A stretch of 64,000 bases of DNA from CAWGYT01 sp963826795 (GTDB lineage Bacteria > Planctomycetota > Planctomycetia > Pirellulales > Pirellulaceae), in assembly GCA_963826795.1 (NCBI GenBank), contig CAWGYT010000018.1, positions 248,001 through 312,000 of the forward strand, written 5' to 3'. Within the stretch, counting starts at the first letter, position 1; the number at the start of each line of letters is the position of its first letter. Below are positions 1 to 8,646 of this stretch, in pieces. The notes beneath the pieces are model-generated. The model searched no databases and was not told the origin of the DNA. It saw nothing but the letters and a program-made list of their open reading frames with translations. The translations under genes and the position numbers were made by a program.

Positions 1-799
1 GACGACCATCTGGACGAGTATCTCGAGCTCTGTATCCACGAGGGACTCGACCTGGAGCGCGGCTTTCGAACCATGTTAGAGCACTACGGGACGTGCAATT
101 CGATCACCACGTTCGACTCGACGATGTACGGCCGGCCGCGCAGCGAACGGGCACTCGGAGCCGCTCTGCTGGTCGCCCATCTCCATACCGAATTGCGGGC
201 CAACGTTCGAGCTCACATCGAACGTGAGGAAGGAGCGGTGCCCGCCGACGATGAGCTCACTTCCTGGATCGCCACTCGGCCTTGGCTATTCGCCGAGGGA
301 ACCTACCACACCGACACGACGCACCTGGCATCCGTGGTCCGCTTTGCTCGTGATCTGGACGAGCCGGACGTCCTGCGTCGGGCGCTCGATTTGGCCCACT
401 ACGGCCAACGGCTCGATCCGAGCCTGCAGTATCCCGGCGATGAACCATTCGAAGACCTCCACGCGACCAGCGCCCGCTTCTTTTCGGCGCTGCTGGACGA
501 TTCGCGCGACGAGCACTTGGCGTACTTTCGCGAGCGCCGAAGCGGTCAATCCGCGTGAAGACACCACGCTGGCGATCGAAACGTACGTCGACCTGCTGGC
601 CCGCGTGGGTGAGCCGCGAACGGCGCTGCATGAGGCCCTGCGGTTGCTGCCCGAGGGGGTCCAAACCACGGGCCGGTCTCCCAGCCTGCTGGAACTTGCA
701 GCCGCCAGCGATGAGTTCGCGCCGCTGGAAGAACTCAGTCGGCGACGAAATGATGCCCTCGGATTTACGCTGAGTCTGTTGAGGGCCAGGTCGGGCTGA
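1..799 (+). CDS. Hypothetical protein, 3' part, one frameshift
   Basis: The reading frame is already open at base 1, so the gene starts before the window. Frame 1 runs to a stop at 558. The natural continuation (AEAVNPRED...) lies one base over, in the frame that ends with TGA at 797-799. The switch falls near 535-545, at the run of cgc/gag codons, and fits one extra base in the sequence. The protein is predicted mostly helical and rich in Leu, Ala, Arg and Asp. A segment around LRRALDLAHYGQRLDP and a later LETYVDLLARVGEP-like stretch resemble helical-repeat (TPR-like) pairs, but no motif fixes a function. It ends just before the intrinsic terminator at 889-920. Function unknown. Confidence 0.6.
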
Positions 800-888
800 G
801 CCGAGGTCGAAGTCGCGCCGGCGCCGGACTGGAATCTCAAATCGATAGGCCCCCAAAGGACCACCGATCAAAGGACCACCGACCCAAA

Positions 889-920
889 AAAAAGGGCCAT
901 CCACGCGGATGGCCCTTTTT
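889..920. terminator. Bidirectional intrinsic terminator
   Basis: Near-perfect hairpin: aaaaagggccatcc (889-902), 4-nt loop acgc, ggatggcccttttt (907-920). It has a T-run on the + strand and the matching A-run (T-run on the - strand) on the other side. It sits between two convergent genes ending at 799 (+) and 960 (-), so it can serve both. Confidence 0.9.
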
Positions 921-959
921 TAATTTTCAACTCCAGACAATTCGACGATTCCCGCGGCC

Positions 960-1739
960 TTAGCGACCGTAGCGAATCACGTGGCTGGCGTTGCGAACTC
1001 GCAGCTTGCGGACGCTCTTGGCCGAGGGATCAACCGAAGCCGATTCCGGAGCCGGGGGAGCGGCCGGAGCCGGCTGCACAACCGGAGCCGCCGGGCTCAT
1101 CACCGGAGCACATCCGCAGGAAGGATCCGCCGCGCAACCGCAGACAGGCTCGCAGCAGGCATCGCAGCCAGCCGAGGCACCGCAGCAGCTCCTCTTCTTG
1201 TGAGCGAAGAGGCGGTCGAGCAGGCCACCGCCGCAGTGCGACTTGCAGCCGCAAGCCGGCTCGCAAGCCGACGCACAACCACAGCCGGGATCCGCGCCGC
1301 AACCCGGGTCGCAACCACAAGCCGAAGCACAACCACTGTCGCAGCACGGATCACAAGCCGATGCGGCACAGCCACAAGCCGGTTCGCTTCCGCAGCAACG
1401 CTTCTTGTGCGCGAACAAACCGGAAAGCAGACCGCCGCAGCGTGATTTGCAGCCGCAAGCCGAAGCCGCACAACCGCAAGCCGGTTCGCAGGCCGACGCA
1501 CAGCCGTTGTCGCAGCCGCAAGCGGACGCACACCCGCTGTCGCAGGCACACGGATCCGCACAACCATTGTCACAGCATCCGCTGTCGCAGCCCGCTGGGG
1601 CCCCACAGGTCGCTTCGCAGCAGCCCGTGTTGCAGCATCCGCTCACGCCGAGCATTCGGTCGAGTAATTCGAAGCCGAAGCTCTGGGTCGACAACCCCAA
1701 TGCCAGCACCAGGGTTCCTAGATACAAATTCCACTTCAT
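960..1739 (-). CDS. Secreted cysteine-rich repeat protein
   Basis: 259 residues from an ATG at 1739, chosen because a signal peptide (MKWNLYLGTLVLALGL...) follows it and an AAGGAG site lies about 10 nt upstream; the open frame extends further up to 1925 without such support. The mature part is dominated by Cys, Gly, Ala, Ser and Asp, with dozens of CGC, SACG and CCG units. A short amphipathic motif of the form GLLxxLFAHKKRxCCG occurs twice (plus a diverged ELLDRMLG copy near the N-terminus), each time opening a new Cys block, so the protein is built of three modules. The C-terminal tail is Pro/Ala-rich, then basic. Known background: planctomycetes carry cysteine-rich, probably disulfide-crosslinked envelope proteins. 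A structural envelope or metal-binding role is inference only. Confidence 0.75.
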   Translation of the reverse strand: MKWNLYLGTLVLALGLSTQSFGFELLDRMLGVSGCCNTGCCEATCGAPAGCDSGCCDNGCADPCACDSGCASACGCDNGCASACEPACGCAASACGCKSRCGGLLSGLFAHKKRCCGSEPACGCAASACDPCCDSGCASACGCDPGCGADPGCGCASACEPACGCKSHCGGGLLDRLFAHKKRSCCGASAGCDACCEPVCGCAADPSCGCAPVMSPAAPVVQPAPAAPPAPESASVDPSAKSVRKLRVRNASHVIRYGR

Positions 1740-2454
1740 CGACCGAGGTCTCCTTGGAAAGTATGAACAAACGAGACATGCCACGTTGCGACACAATCGA
1801 CGCGCGTTGGGCTCACATTCAACAGCGCTCAGTGCACTATGCGAACTGCGTTCGGGTGGACGCGGTAAGGGCGTGAGGTCTAGGGCGGGAGTGTTGCCGT
1901 TCGGTGGGAAAGTCTCGTCGTTCAAATCAACTCTCGCGTCAGCTTCGGCCGAGCCAATCCTTGACCCGTTCTTTGACCAAACCCTTAAGCTGACGCAATG
2001 TATGCCGAGGAGGCATACGGAAAGTTCTTGACGACAACAAGGGTATCGGTCCCACCCTTGGAATGGCTTGAGATGTCGGAACTCATTCTCAGCAGTTGGT
2101 TTAACAATCGTATTGCGTAAGGCCTGACTTCCTCGCAGTCTGGTGAAACCTCAACGGTTGTAGGCCACCAACACCCCACCGAGTACACCCATCCGCGCGC
2201 GTTTTTCGCGTTTTTCCCCGCCCGCGCTCGTTGCCTGTTCGCTAACCCCGTGGCGAGGAACAACCGGCAAGGTTTCCCGAGACGTCGGCGTCCCTCGCCA
2301 CGCGATCGAGACGCATGCCCCGGCCGCTCTTTGGATGACGCACTGATCCCCCCGGTAGCGAGTAGCCGGCGGGAAATTGGTTTGTTAAGCTATGAGGGTC
2401 GTAAGTGATCTTCAACCGCCCTCACCCGCCCTCCCGTAAAGCAGTCGGCCGCGG
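1740..2454. other. Mostly non-coding stretch
   Basis: About 700 bases between the Cys-rich gene and the cupin gene. It contains upstream sequence for the divergent genes and one doubtful short frame (1985-2263, minus). GC is lower around 1980-2140 than in the flanks. No RNA gene was recognised. Confidence 0.5.
1985..2263 (-). CDS. Possible small hypothetical protein
   Basis: An open frame of at most 92 residues. The last ~60 residues (from VEVSPDCEEV through LLNQLLRM to a Ser/Tyr-rich end) look protein-like, whereas the N-terminal ~30 do not, so a start at one of the GTG codons near 2180 is more plausible than the first one. Third-position GC is clearly lower than in neighbouring genes. No good ribosome-binding site was seen. 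The end contains the internal repeat YASSAYIAS, which makes a 7-bp inverted repeat at 2000-2018. Could be a diverged or acquired gene, or not a gene. Confidence 0.3.
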   Translation of the reverse strand: MFLATGLANRQRARAGKNAKNARGWVYSVGCWWPTTVEVSPDCEEVRPYAIRLLNQLLRMSSDISSHSKGGTDTLVVVKNFPYASSAYIASA

Positions 2455-2859
2455 ATGCCAGACAACGAGTTCCCCGCTTCGAGTCAGCCCGCGCGTCGTT
2501 CAGGTAACGGCTTCGACGTGGTGGATTTCGCGCGGATCCCGGAGGTTCCCTGTCCCTGTGGCTGGGCCCGCCGCGCCTTCGCCGACGTGACCGATTTCCC
2601 GGGAACCGTCCACGTGACGGAAATTTCGCACGATGCGCGGCGGCATTATCACAAACGGCTGACCGAGACCTACTTTGTCCTGGAGTGTGAGCCAGGAGCT
2701 CAATTGCAGCTGGATGACGAGCGGATCGACGTGCGGCCGGGCGTCTGCGTCCTGATTCGGCCGGGGGTCCGACATCGAGCGATGGGCAAGATGAAAGTAC
2801 TGATCCTGGTGCTTCCCAAATTTGATCCAGAGGATGAGTGGTTCGATGACGAGCAATAA
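2455..2859 (+). CDS. Cupin-domain protein
   Basis: 134 residues forming a single small cupin barrel. Motif 1 is seen around RRHYHKRLTETYFVLE (two His plus Glu as likely metal ligands) and motif 2 around RPGVRHRAMG (His ligand). Length is typical for a stand-alone cupin. Substrate cannot be read from the sequence; such proteins range from isomerases and dioxygenases to sugar sensors. The stop overlaps the start of the following PQQ lipoprotein gene by 14 bases, indicating translational coupling and a shared role. No strong Shine-Dalgarno sequence was seen before this ATG, so the exact start is less certain than the frame. Confidence 0.8.
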   Translation: MPDNEFPASSQPARRSGNGFDVVDFARIPEVPCPCGWARRAFADVTDFPGTVHVTEISHDARRHYHKRLTETYFVLECEPGAQLQLDDERIDVRPGVCVLIRPGVRHRAMGKMKVLILVLPKFDPEDEWFDDEQ

Positions 2860-5587
2860 GAACTTTTCAATTCGGCGACAATTCGCTTGGCAATTGGCCT
2901 CCGCATTTCTCGTCGGCACCCTGTTCACGGTCGCGGGAAGCTGCCAGCGATCCGGCGGACCCCAAGGACCGTCCAGCGCCGACTCCGCAACTCCCCCGAC
3001 GACAACTCCCCCGACGACCCAGGCGGCGCCCGCGATGCCGCCTTCGACGACCCAGACGCAATTGGTTGCGGCCAAGGCGGAGTCCAAGTCGCCGGTGTCG
3101 CCGATCGAGCCCGATCCGCAGGATTGGCTCAGCTGGCGAGGCCCGACCTACGACGGGGTCTCGCATGAAACCGGGCTGATCGATGACTTCGACCCGGAAG
3201 GCGGTCCCGACGGAAACGTCGCCTGGCGTCGCGAAGACTTGGGAGGCCGCAGCACGCCCGTCGTCATGGACGGCCGGCTCTATACCCTCTGCCGAGCGGA
3301 GCCGGGGACGCAGCGCGAGGGCGAAAAGGTGGTTTGCGTCGACGCCGCATCCGGAGAAACCATTTGGGAAAACCGGTTCAACGTCTACCTGTCGGATGTC
3401 CCGGATACCCGCGTCGGCTGGTCGGCAGTGGTCGCGGATCCGGAAACGGCCAGCGTCTACGCCCTGGGCGTATGCGGTCTGTTTCAATGCATTGATGCCC
3501 GCACCGGCCAGACCAAGTGGTCCGTCCCGATGCACGAGCAGCTCGGCTTGCTCAGTACCTATGGGGGACGCACCAACTTTCCGGTCATCTGTGACGACTT
3601 GGTGATCGTCAGCGCCGTGTTGATTAACTGGGGCGAGCGGGCCAAGCCAGCTCATACATTTGTCGCGTTCGACAAACGAACCGGTGACGTGGTTTGGCTG
3701 GAGGGAACCTCGATCGGCCCCTACGACACGACGTACAGTTCCCCGACCGTGGCGGTGCTGAACGGCCAAAAGACGCTCGTCTTTGGATCCGGCGACGGGG
3801 CCTTTTGGGCCTTCCAGGCACGGACCGGGCGGCCGCTGTGGAAGATCGAACTTTCGCGGCGCGGCATCAACACCCCACCCCTGGTGGCGGGCGATATGAT
3901 TTTTGCGGCTCACAGCGAGGAAAACGTCGTCGGCACGTCCATGGGAACGGTGGTCGCGATCGACACCTCGACCCTGGGAGACATCGCGCCGGCGGAGAGC
4001 TGGAGCAAGACACCCGACATTGGCGCGAGCGCCGTACGTTGGCGCGTCGACGAGCTGATGGACGGTCGATCGCAGCCCCTCCTGGTTGGCAATCGGCTCT
4101 GGGTCTGCGATGACCGCGCAAAACTCTGGATTCTGGACGCCACGACCGGCGAAACGGTCGGCAAACGCTTCGCCTTGGGGCGGATGATGCGGGCCAGTCT
4201 GTTGTCTGCGGATGGCAAAGTGTACGCGTTCGAATCGAACGGACGCTGGGCGATTTACCGGCCCGACGACAAGGCCGGTGCGACCGAGGTCAGCAAGGGG
4301 CGGCTTCCTTCCGGTGAGGAAGTGCATGGCTCGCCCATGGTCTCGCATGGCCGCGTCTACCTGCAGACGACGGGCGCTCTCTATTGTCTGGTTGACACCC
4401 GCAAGACGCCGGGCTTCGAACCGGTCGAGGAGACAGCCCGCGAGCGTCCGCTGAGTGATGATCCGCAGCCCGCCTTCGCCCAGCTCATTCCCGCGGAACT
4501 GCGAGTTCGCCCTGGCGAAAGCCACGCCTTCGCGGTGCGGCTGTTCAACGCCCACGGCCAGCAAGTGAAGACGGAAACGACCCCCAAATTCCAGGTCAGC
4601 GGCGGGGGAGCCATCTCGTCGGATGGAGTGTTCACGGCCGCCGCCGATTCCGGCCATGAGGCAGTGGCGATCTCGGTCCAGGTGGGCGATCTACACGGCA
4701 GCTCCCGTGTCCGAGTGATTCCGGATCTGCCTTGGAAGTTCGACTTCGATGACGGGCAGGTCCCCGTCACCTTTGTGGGGGCCCGCTATCGCCACGTCGT
4801 GATCGATGATGACCTGCTGCAATCATTTGCTCAACAGGACCCGGTCACGGCACAGCTTTATATTTATCTCTACAGTGGTTTCGTGAATTCGGGCCGCCCG
4901 GCCTTGGTGTTCGACAACAGCACGCCCGACCAACGCTGGACTCAGTTCCAGCGGGTCCTCAACCTTAGCACGACCAGCTTGGAGGAAGCCCGCCAAGCCG
5001 TGGACCCCTCGCTGGAACGGCTGGTCGCGGCGGGTGTCTTGTCCGAGCGAACCTGGGAATCGATTCCCGAAATTGGGGTCCGCTTGACCGTCAAGAAGGG
5101 GGCTCGCGCGATCGACGGCAACGGGGTGATGTGCAAGATCCGAACCTTGCCGCTGGGCACTCGGAGCCAATGCTGGTTCGGGCACTCGGACTTGAGCAAC
5201 TACACCATTCGGGCGGATGTCCGTGGCGACTTCAAGGACAACAAATTGCCGGACATTGGCCTGACCGCTCAGGGCTACTCTCTGGATCTCCAGGGCGAGA
5301 AGCAGCAACTGGAGATTCGGACCTGGGCACCGCAATTGCGGATGGCCAAGACGGTTGATTTTCCCTGGCAGCCGAACGTGTGGTACACGATGAAGCTGCA
5401 AGCCTCGCTCGCCGACGGCAAGGCCTTCCTCCGCGGCAAGGTTTGGCCGCGAGACACGTCCGAACCCATCGAGTGGTTGATCGAAGCCGTCGACGAGAGC
5501 CCGAATCTGTCCGGCAGCCCCGGACTCTTCGGAAACGCCAAGGACGCCGAGATTTATCTGGACAACATCGAGGTGACCAGCAATTGA
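2846..5587 (+). CDS. PQQ-type beta-propeller lipoprotein with C-terminal lectin-like domain
   Basis: 913 residues from ATG 2846 (a start at 2822 is open but puts extra residues before the signal sequence). A basic n-region, hydrophobic stretch and a lipobox-like VAGSC (Cys about residue 34) suggest a lipoprotein. A Pro/Thr/Ala linker follows, then a propeller beginning with the family signature (D)WLSWRGP and repeated blades such as VVCVDAASGETIWE. After about residue 540 comes an Ig-like/FN3-like stretch, and the last ~250 residues resemble the jelly-roll (concanavalin-like, DUF1080-related) domains common in planctomycetes. PQQ-like propellers often lack catalysis and act in binding or scaffolding, so an enzymatic role is not shown. 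The start overlaps the cupin stop by 14 bases. Confidence 0.85.
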   Translation: MTSNKNFSIRRQFAWQLASAFLVGTLFTVAGSCQRSGGPQGPSSADSATPPTTTPPTTQAAPAMPPSTTQTQLVAAKAESKSPVSPIEPDPQDWLSWRGPTYDGVSHETGLIDDFDPEGGPDGNVAWRREDLGGRSTPVVMDGRLYTLCRAEPGTQREGEKVVCVDAASGETIWENRFNVYLSDVPDTRVGWSAVVADPETASVYALGVCGLFQCIDARTGQTKWSVPMHEQLGLLSTYGGRTNFPVICDDLVIVSAVLINWGERAKPAHTFVAFDKRTGDVVWLEGTSIGPYDTTYSSPTVAVLNGQKTLVFGSGDGAFWAFQARTGRPLWKIELSRRGINTPPLVAGDMIFAAHSEENVVGTSMGTVVAIDTSTLGDIAPAESWSKTPDIGASAVRWRVDELMDGRSQPLLVGNRLWVCDDRAKLWILDATTGETVGKRFALGRMMRASLLSADGKVYAFESNGRWAIYRPDDKAGATEVSKGRLPSGEEVHGSPMVSHGRVYLQTTGALYCLVDTRKTPGFEPVEETARERPLSDDPQPAFAQLIPAELRVRPGESHAFAVRLFNAHGQQVKTETTPKFQVSGGGAISSDGVFTAAADSGHEAVAISVQVGDLHGSSRVRVIPDLPWKFDFDDGQVPVTFVGARYRHVVIDDDLLQSFAQQDPVTAQLYIYLYSGFVNSGRPALVFDNSTPDQRWTQFQRVLNLSTTSLEEARQAVDPSLERLVAAGVLSERTWESIPEIGVRLTVKKGARAIDGNGVMCKIRTLPLGTRSQCWFGHSDLSNYTIRADVRGDFKDNKLPDIGLTAQGYSLDLQGEKQQLEIRTWAPQLRMAKTVDFPWQPNVWYTMKLQASLADGKAFLRGKVWPRDTSEPIEWLIEAVDESPNLSGSPGLFGNAKDAEIYLDNIEVTSN

Positions 5588-5700
5588 GCCCGCGGTTCCA
5601 AGCCGCCCCTCGCGACCATCGCGTGCCGCCGCAGCGGCCGTGTCGCGACCCCGAATTTACTTCCCCGCATCCTCACCTGTTCAAGAGGCGTTTGAATCCC

Positions 5701-7464
5701 ATGATAACTCGCCGACGTTTTGCTCGAGTCCGACGCCAGGTCATGGCGCTCTCCACCGCATTCCTGTTGGGCTCGCTGACGCTCGCGTTCCTGCCGCAGG
5801 AAGTCCCGAGCTGGGTCAGCCGGCTGATCGCTGCCGATGCCGCGACCAGCTCCGCCAGCTCCCCGACGCCGGGCCAGCCCGACGTGACGCAAGGCGGCGA
5901 TTGGCCTCAATGGGGCGGCAATTCGTATCGCAACAACGTTCCCCTCGGGACGAATCAACCCACCGAATGGGAGATTGGCGACTTCGATCGAAAAACGGGA
6001 GCTTGGATCAGCGACGATGCCCAGAACATCAAGTGGGTGGCACGGCTGGGGAGTCAATCCTACGGCAATCCAGTCGTCGCCAACGGGCAAGTCTACGTGG
6101 GGACGAACAATGGTGCCGGCTACGTGGAACGTTACCCGGCCAACGTCGACCTGGGCTGCCTGCTCTGCTTCCGAGAATCCGACGGCAAGTTCCTCTGGCA
6201 ACATTCCAGCGAGAAGCTGCCCACGGGACGCGTCCACGACTGGCCCCTGCAAGGGATCTGCTGCGCCCCGCTCGCGGAAGGCGACCGGGTCTGGTTCGTC
6301 ACCAGTCGCGGCGAAGTCGCTTGCCTGGACGCCAAGGGCTTCTATGACAAGGAAAACGACGGACCCTACCAGGAAGAGACGGTCGTCGGCGAGAGCGAGG
6401 CCGACGTCATCTGGACGTTCGACATGATGAAGGAACTCGGCGTCTCGCAACACAATATGTGCTCGTGCTCGGTCACCAGTTGGGGCGACCTGCTGCTGGT
6501 CAACACGTCGAACGGACTGGACGAATCCCACCTGAATCTGCCGGCTCCCGATGCCCCCAGCTTCATCTGCATGAACAAGACGACGGGCGAACTTTATTGG
6601 ACTGACCGCTCGCCCGGCTTCAATATCCTGCACGGCCAATGGTCCTCGCCGGCGATCGCCGAATTGAATGGCGTGCCGCAGGTTATTTTCGGAGCGGGTG
6701 ACGGCTGGGTCTACAGTTTCCGTTGTGACAAGGGCGACTCCGGCAAACCCGAATTACTCTGGAAATTCGACGCCAACCCCAAAGAATCCCGCTGGGAGCT
6801 GGGGGGTCGCGGGACGCGGAACAACATTATCGCGACCCCGGTCGTCCACGATGGCCGCGTCTATGTCGCGGTTGGCCAGGATCCCGAGCATGGCGAAGGA
6901 ATCGGCCATTTGTGGTGCATCGACCCCTCGCGACGCGGCGACGTCAGCGCCCAGTTGGCCGTACTCGTGTCCGACCGCAACACGGTCATTCCGCACAAGC
7001 GGATTCAGGCCGTGGATCCCACGCAGGGAGAAGTCGCCATCGACAATCCCAACTCCGCCGTCATCTGGCACTACGACCGAGCCGACGTCGATGACGACGG
7101 TGAATTCGCTTTCGAGGAAACGATGCACCGGAGCTGTGGAACGGTGGCGATTAAGAACGGCCTGTTGTTTATTTCCGACTTCAGCGGTCTCTTCCACTGC
7201 CTGAACGCCGAAACCGGCGCGGTGAATTGGACGTATGACATGTTGGCCGCCGCCTGGGGTTCGCCCTTGATCGTGGATGGCAAGGTCTATATCGGCGACG
7301 AAGATGGCGATGTGGCCATCTTTCGCCTCACGGCCGAAGCCCATGAGCCCCTTGCGGAGATTAACATGGGCAATTCGGTCTACAGCACTCCGATTGTCGC
7401 GAACAACGTGTTGTACATCGCGAACAAAACGCATCTTTTCGCGATTCAGCAAGCGGATCAGTAG
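5701..7464 (+). CDS. Secreted PQQ-type beta-propeller protein
   Basis: 587 residues from ATG 5701; the longer open frame back to 5380 runs antisense-like through the previous gene and lacks a signal peptide. N-terminus MITRRRFARVRRQ followed by a hydrophobic segment gives an export signal. After a Ser/Pro linker the propeller opens with DWPQWGGNSYRNN, the usual first-blade motif, and continues with blades such as GNPVVANGQVYVGTNNG and WGSPLIVDGKVYIGDEDG. An EF-hand-like DVDDDGEFAF loop lies near residue 465. Several Cys, including a CSC, may form disulfides. It follows the PQQ lipoprotein by 113 bases and precedes a receiver-like gene by 12, so it is probably in the same operon. Function beyond propeller fold unknown. 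Confidence 0.87.
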   Translation: MITRRRFARVRRQVMALSTAFLLGSLTLAFLPQEVPSWVSRLIAADAATSSASSPTPGQPDVTQGGDWPQWGGNSYRNNVPLGTNQPTEWEIGDFDRKTGAWISDDAQNIKWVARLGSQSYGNPVVANGQVYVGTNNGAGYVERYPANVDLGCLLCFRESDGKFLWQHSSEKLPTGRVHDWPLQGICCAPLAEGDRVWFVTSRGEVACLDAKGFYDKENDGPYQEETVVGESEADVIWTFDMMKELGVSQHNMCSCSVTSWGDLLLVNTSNGLDESHLNLPAPDAPSFICMNKTTGELYWTDRSPGFNILHGQWSSPAIAELNGVPQVIFGAGDGWVYSFRCDKGDSGKPELLWKFDANPKESRWELGGRGTRNNIIATPVVHDGRVYVAVGQDPEHGEGIGHLWCIDPSRRGDVSAQLAVLVSDRNTVIPHKRIQAVDPTQGEVAIDNPNSAVIWHYDRADVDDDGEFAFEETMHRSCGTVAIKNGLLFISDFSGLFHCLNAETGAVNWTYDMLAAAWGSPLIVDGKVYIGDEDGDVAIFRLTAEAHEPLAEINMGNSVYSTPIVANNVLYIANKTHLFAIQQADQ

Positions 7465-7476
7465 AGACGGAACGCG

Positions 7477-7848
7477 ATGCCCAAGTACGTGCTGGACGTT
7501 GGCAATTGCCCACCCGACCACGCGGCGATCCGCCGCGTGATTGACCGCAACTTCGACGCCGTCGTCCTCCAGGCACACGTCGCTTCAGACGCCCTGGCCA
7601 CGCTCGAGCGACACCGAGTCGACTTGGTCCTGGTCAATCGCAAACTGGACCAGGACTACAGCGACGGGCTGGACGTGATCGCCCAGATCAAGTCGCACCC
7701 GAAGTTCGCAGAAATCCCCGTGATGCTGGTGACGAACTACGAAGAGCACCAGCAGCGGGCGATCCAAGCGGGTGCGGAACAGGGCTTTGGGAAGCTGTCT
7801 CTCTCGAATGACGAAACGATCGACAACCTGCGTCGCTTCCTGGAATAA
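7477..7848 (+). CDS. Degenerate response-regulator receiver domain
   Basis: 123 residues, the size of a single receiver domain, with no output domain. The fold is recognisable (VDLVLVNRK in beta-3, PVMLVT in beta-4, GFGKLSL in beta-5). The conserved Thr/Ser and Lys positions are kept. However, the N-terminal acidic pair is replaced by Gly-Asn (residues 9-10) and the phospho-acceptor Asp by Asn54. It therefore probably cannot be phosphorylated in the standard way and may act as a constitutive or protein-binding receiver (pseudo-receiver). It starts 12 bases after the PQQ protein, so it is likely co-expressed. Its stop codon lies inside a 22-bp tandem duplication. Confidence 0.8.
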   Translation: MPKYVLDVGNCPPDHAAIRRVIDRNFDAVVLQAHVASDALATLERHRVDLVLVNRKLDQDYSDGLDVIAQIKSHPKFAEIPVMLVTNYEEHQQRAIQAGAEQGFGKLSLSNDETIDNLRRFLE

Positions 7849-7870
7849 CCTGCGTCGCTTCCTGGCATAA
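7827..7870 (+). repeat. 22-bp tandem duplication spanning a stop codon
   Basis: cctgcgtcgcttcctgg-a-ataa at 7827-7848 is followed immediately by a copy at 7849-7870 with one mismatch (a to c). Both units include taa. The first is the end of the receiver gene; the second is untranslated. Confidence 0.95.
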
Positions 7871-7913
7871 GCCGGCGGCCTGAAAATATGCCGGCGCATG
7901 GGAGCAGCAGGCG

Positions 7914-8219
7914 CTACTCTTCGATCACTTCCTTCACCCGCTGCACGAAGTGGGGTGACTTGCCGGATTTGGAGAGTTCTTCCGCCTTTTCGTCGGCGAG
8001 TTTTTTCTCGTTGAACTCGTAGACCGCGATGCGTTTGAGGGACTGATTAAAGACGCCCCAGAACAATTTCATCCGAACGTCGACCACCGCCTTGGCTCGG
8101 CTGGCACGCGGGGTCGCTGTCTTCTTCTTCTTGGCCGCCTTCTTCGTGGTTTCGCCCGCCTTTTCGGCCGCTTCCGCCTCAGCTCGTAATTCTTTTCTGT
8201 TTACGACTTTGCGAGCCAT
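7914..8219 (-). CDS. Small basic conserved protein, Lys/Ala-rich N-terminus
   Basis: 101 residues from ATG 8219 (longer frames upstream have no support). The first ~45 residues are a Lys/Ala/Thr tract with AAKKKK and PRASRAKA, like histone H1-type tails or nucleic-acid-binding linkers. The rest (VRMKLFWGVFNQSLKRIAVYEF... FVQRVKEVIEE) is a compact alpha/beta-looking segment ending in an acidic helix. No known domain was recognised. A DNA- or RNA-associated role is only an inference from composition. It is convergent with the receiver gene; no terminator hairpin was seen in the 65-base gap. Confidence 0.6.
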   Translation of the reverse strand: MARKVVNRKELRAEAEAAEKAGETTKKAAKKKKTATPRASRAKAVVDVRMKLFWGVFNQSLKRIAVYEFNEKKLADEKAEELSKSGKSPHFVQRVKEVIEE

Positions 8220-8382
8220 ACTACGTCCATCTTGGCCAAAGAACTTGGGGGGGGAACTCCATTCGACGGGGAACGACCCGTGTCGGGCCCACATCATACC
8301 CCATTCAAGACGCCGCAAAAAGGGAGACTCGGGAATTCTTTTGCGCCCGCCAGCTGGGCACAACGTCGGACCACCGCCCGCG

Positions 8383-8646
8383 TCAACGGCCCTGTTCGCG
8401 GCGATAGTCCGATCGGTCGCGGGCGTACTCGTCGGCCCGAGGCAACGCAACATCATCGATTTCGCACTGGGTCTGCGCGGCCTGAAACAGCCGCTCCAGA
8501 AACGGGCGACACCAACCGCACCCCGTTCCCGCCCCCTGACACTCGCTCAACTGCGCCGCCCGCTGGGGTCGCTCAACGCGCAAGAAATTGATGACTTTCC
8601 GCTTGCTGACGTGAAAACACACACACAGATCTTCATCGAGTTCCAT
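8383..8646 (-). CDS. BFD-like [2Fe-2S] protein
   Basis: 87 residues with the bacterioferritin-associated-ferredoxin pattern: C8-x-C10 early (DLCVCFHV) and C43-x-x-C46 late (GTGCGWCRPF), which in the family ligate a [2Fe-2S] cluster. An additional C36 lies between. Such proteins accept or donate electrons, classically for iron release from bacterioferritin; the tail here (after residue 55) is longer and more acidic than that of a bare BFD domain. Its start overlaps the end of the peptidase gene by 14 bases, so the two are probably translated from one mRNA. Partner protein not evident in the window. Confidence 0.78.
   Translation of the reverse strand: MELDEDLCVCFHVSKRKVINFLRVERPQRAAQLSECQGAGTGCGWCRPFLERLFQAAQTQCEIDDVALPRADEYARDRSDYRREQGR

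Noticed and set aside
257..904. Long minus-strand frames over the first gene
   Set aside because: Antisense shadows in GC-rich DNA; the plus-strand frame has better composition and is open across the window edge.
2000..2018. Inverted repeat gtatgcc-gagga-ggcatac as a terminator
   Set aside because: Only 7 bp, no T-run, and explained by the internal YASSAYIAS repeat of a possible small gene.
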